A program made the translations under genes and the position numbers. DNA of 64,000 bases. Origin: Neorhodopirellula lusitana. Lineage in GTDB: Bacteria > Planctomycetota > Planctomycetia > Pirellulales > Pirellulaceae. The stretch lies in NCBI RefSeq assembly GCF_900182915.1, contig NZ_FXUG01000004.1, forward strand, positions 124,001-188,000. Reading direction: 5' to 3'. The notes below the pieces were generated by a model that saw only the letters and a program-made list of their open reading frames with translations, was not told where the DNA came from and did no database searches. Positions 60,502 through 64,000 of this stretch are shown here, piece by piece (positions within the stretch are counted from its first letter, which is position 1; the number at the start of each line of letters is the position of its first letter).

Positions 60502-62364
60502 ATGAAATACCTCCAAGAGCGAATTGACCTCAGCCAACTACGAGCTTCCGGAAAGTGGGTGCTATTGGCGTGTTTGGTCGGGGTCGCATCAGGGCTAGGT
60601 GCGATCGCTTTCCAGTGGTTCAGCCAAGTGGTTTCTCACTTTTCGTTGACCCATTTCGCAGGCTACGCTCCCAGTGAGGCGTTGGGGGAAAAGCCTCTTT
60701 TCGCGGAAGCCGAACACGTGTTCCTGCCGTGGATGGTGGTGGCCGTGATGATCGTCGGAGGCTTGATCTCGGGAACCATCACGTACTGCCTTGCTCCCGA
60801 AGCGGAAGGACACGGCACCGACGCGGTCATCGACGCCTTCCATAATCGCCGTGGCGTCATTCGCGGTCGCGTCCCCATCATCAAGACCATCACGTCGGCA
60901 ATCACGATTGGGACAGGCGGCTCGGGCGGCCGCGAGGGGCCGATCGCTCAAATCGGTGCTGGGTTCGCTTCCTGGGTCGGCTCGCTGGCCAAACTGTCAT
61001 CGCGAGACCGACGCATCCTGCTGGCTGCGGGAATGGGTGCAGGCGTGGGGGCTATTTTCCGCGCCCCGCTCGCCGGTGCGGTCTTTGCGGGCGAGATCCT
61101 CTACAGCGACGCGGATATCGAAGCGGATGTCATCGTCCCAGCCGGAACCGCATCGGTCGTTGCCTACAGCATCTACTCGCAATCACTATCGCCCGATGTG
61201 CGATTCATGCCGCTGTTTGGAGACGATCTCAACCACGCGTTCGGCTCACCGATCCAGTTGCTCCCCTACCTGGGACTCGCACTCGCACTCGGCCTAGTCG
61301 GCGTGCTGTACGTGAAGTGTTTTTACGGCACTCAAAAGCTGTTTGCCAAACTGCCGATCTTGCCTCACTTCCGCCCCGCCATCGGTGCCGGTTTGGCCGG
61401 CCTATTGTCGTTGGCATTGCTGTATTACTTCGGCCACGATCAACGAGTCCTGTACATCCTCGGCACCGGATATGGCGGACTGCAAGAGGCACTCAATGGT
61501 GCCGCTGATTTTGGCGTGCCCCTGTTATTGGCGATTGTCTTTGGCAAGATCCTTACCACTTCGCTAACGATCAGCTCCGGCGGTTCGGGTGGCGTGTTCG
61601 GCCCCTCGATGGTGATCGGCGGCAGCCTGGGTGCAGCCGTTGGACTGGGCTTTCAATCGCTATGGCCATCATTGGTGCCGTCCGCTGAAGCGTTCGCCGT
61701 GGTAGGCATGGCTGGCTTCTTCGCAGGCGTGGGCCGCGCCCCGATCTCCACCATCATCATGGTTCGTGCGTTAACCGGAGACTACAGCCTGCTGGTTCCC
61801 ACCATGCTTGTCACCACGATCACATTCGTATTGTGCAGCCGCGCCAAGCTGTATCGGAAACAAGTCCCCAGCCGTCTCGATTCAGCCGCCCACCGTGGCG
61901 ACTTCATCGTCGACGTGTTGGAAGGTCTGAAAGTGGATGACGTCTTCCATCGCGATCCCAACATGACGTTGATCCCCGAGTCGATGCACCTGGACAAGAT
62001 TGTGCGATCGCTCGTTCATACCCGCCAACATTACTTCCCTGTCGTGGACGCCAACAAAAAGATGATTGGCATCTTCACCGACGACGATGTGCGGTCGTAC
62101 CTGTTTAACGACAGCATGGCGACACTGGTGGTGGCTGGTGACATCATGACCAGCCGTTACGCATGTGTTTTCCCCAGCGATGACTTGAACACCGCGATGA
62201 AACAGTTCACTGCCCAAAACATCGACGAACTCCCCGTCATCGACCCCAACAACGAGGGCGGTCTGCTGGGGATGCTCCGTCGTCGCGACACGATTTCGGC
62301 GTACAACGAACGTCTGATGGAATACAAAACCGAAGTTGACGATCCCAACGTCGCAACCGCCTAG
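60502..62364 (+). CDS. ClC-type chloride channel/antiporter with CBS pair and non-standard Ser motif
   Basis: From the ATG at 60502 (MKYLQERIDLSQLRASGKWV) the protein has 620 residues; a TTG at 60475 is less likely. The ClC fold is complete, with GTGGSGGREGPIAQIGAG (about 137-154) carrying the gating Glu, and GGSGGVFGPSMVIGG later. The first anion-binding motif, usually GSGIP with the central Ser, reads GHGTD (near 103-107), so the Ser is not conserved. AGAVFAGEILYSD covers the position of the internal proton Glu. Two CBS domains follow (about 490-610; HYFPVVDANKKMIGIFTDDD and NIDELPVIDPNNEGGLLGML). It moves Cl- or another anion; selectivity is open. Confidence 0.88.
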   Translation: MKYLQERIDLSQLRASGKWVLLACLVGVASGLGAIAFQWFSQVVSHFSLTHFAGYAPSEALGEKPLFAEAEHVFLPWMVVAVMIVGGLISGTITYCLAPEAEGHGTDAVIDAFHNRRGVIRGRVPIIKTITSAITIGTGGSGGREGPIAQIGAGFASWVGSLAKLSSRDRRILLAAGMGAGVGAIFRAPLAGAVFAGEILYSDADIEADVIVPAGTASVVAYSIYSQSLSPDVRFMPLFGDDLNHAFGSPIQLLPYLGLALALGLVGVLYVKCFYGTQKLFAKLPILPHFRPAIGAGLAGLLSLALLYYFGHDQRVLYILGTGYGGLQEALNGAADFGVPLLLAIVFGKILTTSLTISSGGSGGVFGPSMVIGGSLGAAVGLGFQSLWPSLVPSAEAFAVVGMAGFFAGVGRAPISTIIMVRALTGDYSLLVPTMLVTTITFVLCSRAKLYRKQVPSRLDSAAHRGDFIVDVLEGLKVDDVFHRDPNMTLIPESMHLDKIVRSLVHTRQHYFPVVDANKKMIGIFTDDDVRSYLFNDSMATLVVAGDIMTSRYACVFPSDDLNTAMKQFTAQNIDELPVIDPNNEGGLLGMLRRRDTISAYNERLMEYKTEVDDPNVATA

Positions 62365-62619
62365 CCCGTGTACCAGCACTGGCCTACTCGAGCGAATAAG
62401 ACGTGCTTATCGAAATGAGATCGAGCACAGGAAGTCGACACGTCGCTAGGGGATGCGCTGACCTCACGCACTAGACTGTGTGCTCGCAAAGAACGCTGTC
62501 AGCGGCAGCCAGTGAAACGCTTGAGCGTCGCAGGATCCTGGAAGCCACTCCCAGACCAACGGAAATCTGGCGAGTGCAGCTACGACGGTTTACCCGAATT
62601 GGTAGCCGCAACCAACGAC
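62365..62619. other. Convergent gap with a copy of a dispersed element
   Basis: AAATCTGGCGAGTGCAGCTA (about 62564-62583) is a copy of the element seen near 27165, 30803 and 30945. No gene is supported in this 255-bp gap between the convergent ClC and NhaD genes. Confidence 0.5.
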
Positions 62620-63954
62620 CTACTGCATCAGCAGCACAACCATCGCGCCAGCGAGGTATCCAGCCAGTGCCCACGGCATCATCCGGCGGGCATACCACAG
62701 AAAGTCGACATGTTCGATTCCCATCGCGGCAACACCCGCGGCCGAACCGATGATCAGGCAACTGCCGCCGGTCCCGGCGCAATACGCCAACAACATCCAA
62801 AATGGATCGTTCATCGGCAGGTCGTACATCTCAATTCCGGCCGCAACCAAGGGCACATTGTCGACGACGGCGGAAACCAATCCGATAACAGCCGCAACCA
62901 CGTCGCGATTGGGTAGCACAACGTCCAGCCACTCCGCAGTCGCCCGTAGCGTTCCGATTGCCGACAAGGCACCAACGGCTAACAAGATGCCCAAGAAGAA
63001 TAGGATGCTGGACATATCGACTCGCTTTAGCACCGCGTTCACACCGGTTGTTGTTCGAGTCTCCTCATCAAAGGTTCGCCCCACCAGTTCAGAGACCACC
63101 CACAAGATAGACAAACTAAGCATCATCCCCATGTAGGGCGGCAAGTGCGTCAGAGTCTTAAAGACCGGCACAAACAACAGCCCCATAAGCCCCAGCGTCA
63201 AGAACAACCATTGATGCCACGGCTGAATATTCTTGGCGACCGCACTGGGCAATCGCTCCGGAGTTTCCACTTCCCCGGGCATTCGAATCGACAAGCCAAC
63301 CAGTGGCACCAACAAACAAGTCAGACTGCCCAAGAACAGTTCCCCCATCACTTCCACGCTGCCGATTTTGTGCTTGATCCAGAGCATCGTTGTGGTCACG
63401 TCGCCAATCACCGTCCAAGCACCACCTGAGTTGGCAGCGATCACTACCATCCCCACAAAGACCAAGCGGTCGTTGCGGTTGTCGATCAGTTTCTTCAACA
63501 AAGACACCATCACGATCGTCGTCGTCAAGTTGTCGAGCACCGCAGACAACACAAACGTCAGGACGCCGACGGTCCACAACAAAACACGTTTGTTCTTGGT
63601 TCGGATCCGATCGGTGATCAGAGCGAATCCTTCGTGGACGTCGATCAGTTCAACGATCGTCATCGCTCCCATCAGAAAGAACAGGATGCTGGCGATCTCA
63701 CCCGTTTGGTTCAGGTGCTGGGCGTCAACGGCGTAGTGCAGTGGCACATCCGCCTGACTGCCACCCTCGGCAATCAGCTTAAACCATTCCGGTATCGCCT
63801 CGGTCGGCAACAGGTCCGGTAGGTCGGTGATATAGAGTGCCCAACAAACCGTCCCGATGAACAGTGCACTGGCGGCTTTGTTGATGTTTAGCTTGTGTTC
63901 AAAGGCGATCGCCAAATAACCAAGCACGAAGATTGTCAGTATGAGAGTGAGCAT
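62620..63954 (-). CDS. Na+/H+ antiporter NhaD-type (ion transporter superfamily)
   Basis: From the ATG at 63954 (MLTLILTIFVLGYLAIAFEH) the protein has 444 residues with about eleven transmembrane segments. NhaD motifs are present: VLSAVLDNLTTTIVMVSLLK, AANSGGAWTVIGDVTTTMLW and VSAVVDNVPLVAAGIEMYD, where Asp-Asn pairs sit in broken helices, and AYCAGTGGSCLIIGSAAGVA. It exports Na+ (or Li+) in exchange for H+. A TTG at 63972 could add six residues. It faces the ClC gene and, with sulP, makes a group of ion transporters, in keeping with a saline habitat. Confidence 0.9.
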   Translation of the reverse strand: MLTLILTIFVLGYLAIAFEHKLNINKAASALFIGTVCWALYITDLPDLLPTEAIPEWFKLIAEGGSQADVPLHYAVDAQHLNQTGEIASILFFLMGAMTIVELIDVHEGFALITDRIRTKNKRVLLWTVGVLTFVLSAVLDNLTTTIVMVSLLKKLIDNRNDRLVFVGMVVIAANSGGAWTVIGDVTTTMLWIKHKIGSVEVMGELFLGSLTCLLVPLVGLSIRMPGEVETPERLPSAVAKNIQPWHQWLFLTLGLMGLLFVPVFKTLTHLPPYMGMMLSLSILWVVSELVGRTFDEETRTTTGVNAVLKRVDMSSILFFLGILLAVGALSAIGTLRATAEWLDVVLPNRDVVAAVIGLVSAVVDNVPLVAAGIEMYDLPMNDPFWMLLAYCAGTGGSCLIIGSAAGVAAMGIEHVDFLWYARRMMPWALAGYLAGAMVVLLMQ

Positions 63955-64000
63955 GGATTGGATTTTGCGCAAGTCGCGGAACCTCGCCTACTCCACATGC

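Noticed and set aside
1-64000. tRNA or rRNA genes
   Set aside because: No cloverleaf with a GGTTCGA-type T loop or rRNA-like conserved stretch was noticed on reading both strands. A covariance search would settle this.

Overview
The window looks like chromosomal DNA from a planctomycete, most likely the Rhodopirellula/Pirellulaceae group. Signs of this are a giant secreted protein with the N-terminal LEILERRQLLA signal and a C-terminal dockerin, a YidC with an inserted PDZ domain, a secreted DUF1080 protein, a probable DUF6677 protein and loosely packed genes. This assignment is inference; no rRNA or marker search was possible. I see no rRNA, tRNA, CRISPR array, prophage or insertion sequence.

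Layout. 1-2.3 kb: the end of a heavy-metal RND efflux operon (His-rich exported protein, adaptor, start of the CusA/CzcA pump). 3.5-8.8 kb: a tight minus-strand operon phoH - HD-domain membrane protein - ybeY - CNNM/CorC protein. 9-12.4 kb: cdsA, tpx and an M48 peptidase. 12.9-20.7 kb (plus strand): PEGA lipoprotein, YfhO-like membrane protein, yidC, aspS. 21-25 kb (minus): glutathione peroxidase, hemW, an RNase Z-like protein, scpA. 25.3-31.7 kb (plus): ilvN, ilvC, an FHA-GAF-PP2C phosphatase, an oxidoreductase, a DUF2237 protein and an EfpL-type elongation factor. 31.8-39.7 kb (minus): MoxR ATPase, class 3 lipase, giant dockerin protein, glycosyltransferase. 39.9-49.3 kb: an exported protein, a membrane protein with a leucine-rich tail, a secreted EEP-family phosphatase, a three-module FtsK/EssC-like ATPase, a DUF6677 protein and a Gly/Met-rich exported protein. 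49.5-54.2 kb (minus): L-serine dehydratase, kbl, tdh and a DUF1080 protein. 55-57 kb: a very small exported protein and an NtrC-type regulator. 58-64 kb: three ion transporters (SulP, ClC, NhaD).

Genes that work together: phoH/HD/ybeY form an RNA-metabolism and signalling operon; cdsA and yidC serve the envelope; ilvN and ilvC act in branched-chain amino acid synthesis; tdh and kbl turn threonine into glycine and acetyl-CoA, and the adjacent serine dehydratase turns serine into pyruvate; tpx and gpx remove peroxides; SulP, ClC and NhaD suggest pH and salt homeostasis in a saline habitat.

The most unusual non-coding feature is that many gaps between genes, and some gene ends, hold their own short tandem array. 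Units are mostly 14-19 bp and every array has a different sequence. At least twelve are listed; two lie on stop codons and one encodes a protein tail. The most interesting proteins are the FtsK/EssC-like ATPase (one intact P-loop among three modules), YidC-PDZ, the NtrC-type regulator with GSFSGA in place of GAFTGA, and YbeY with Asp in place of its third zinc-binding His.
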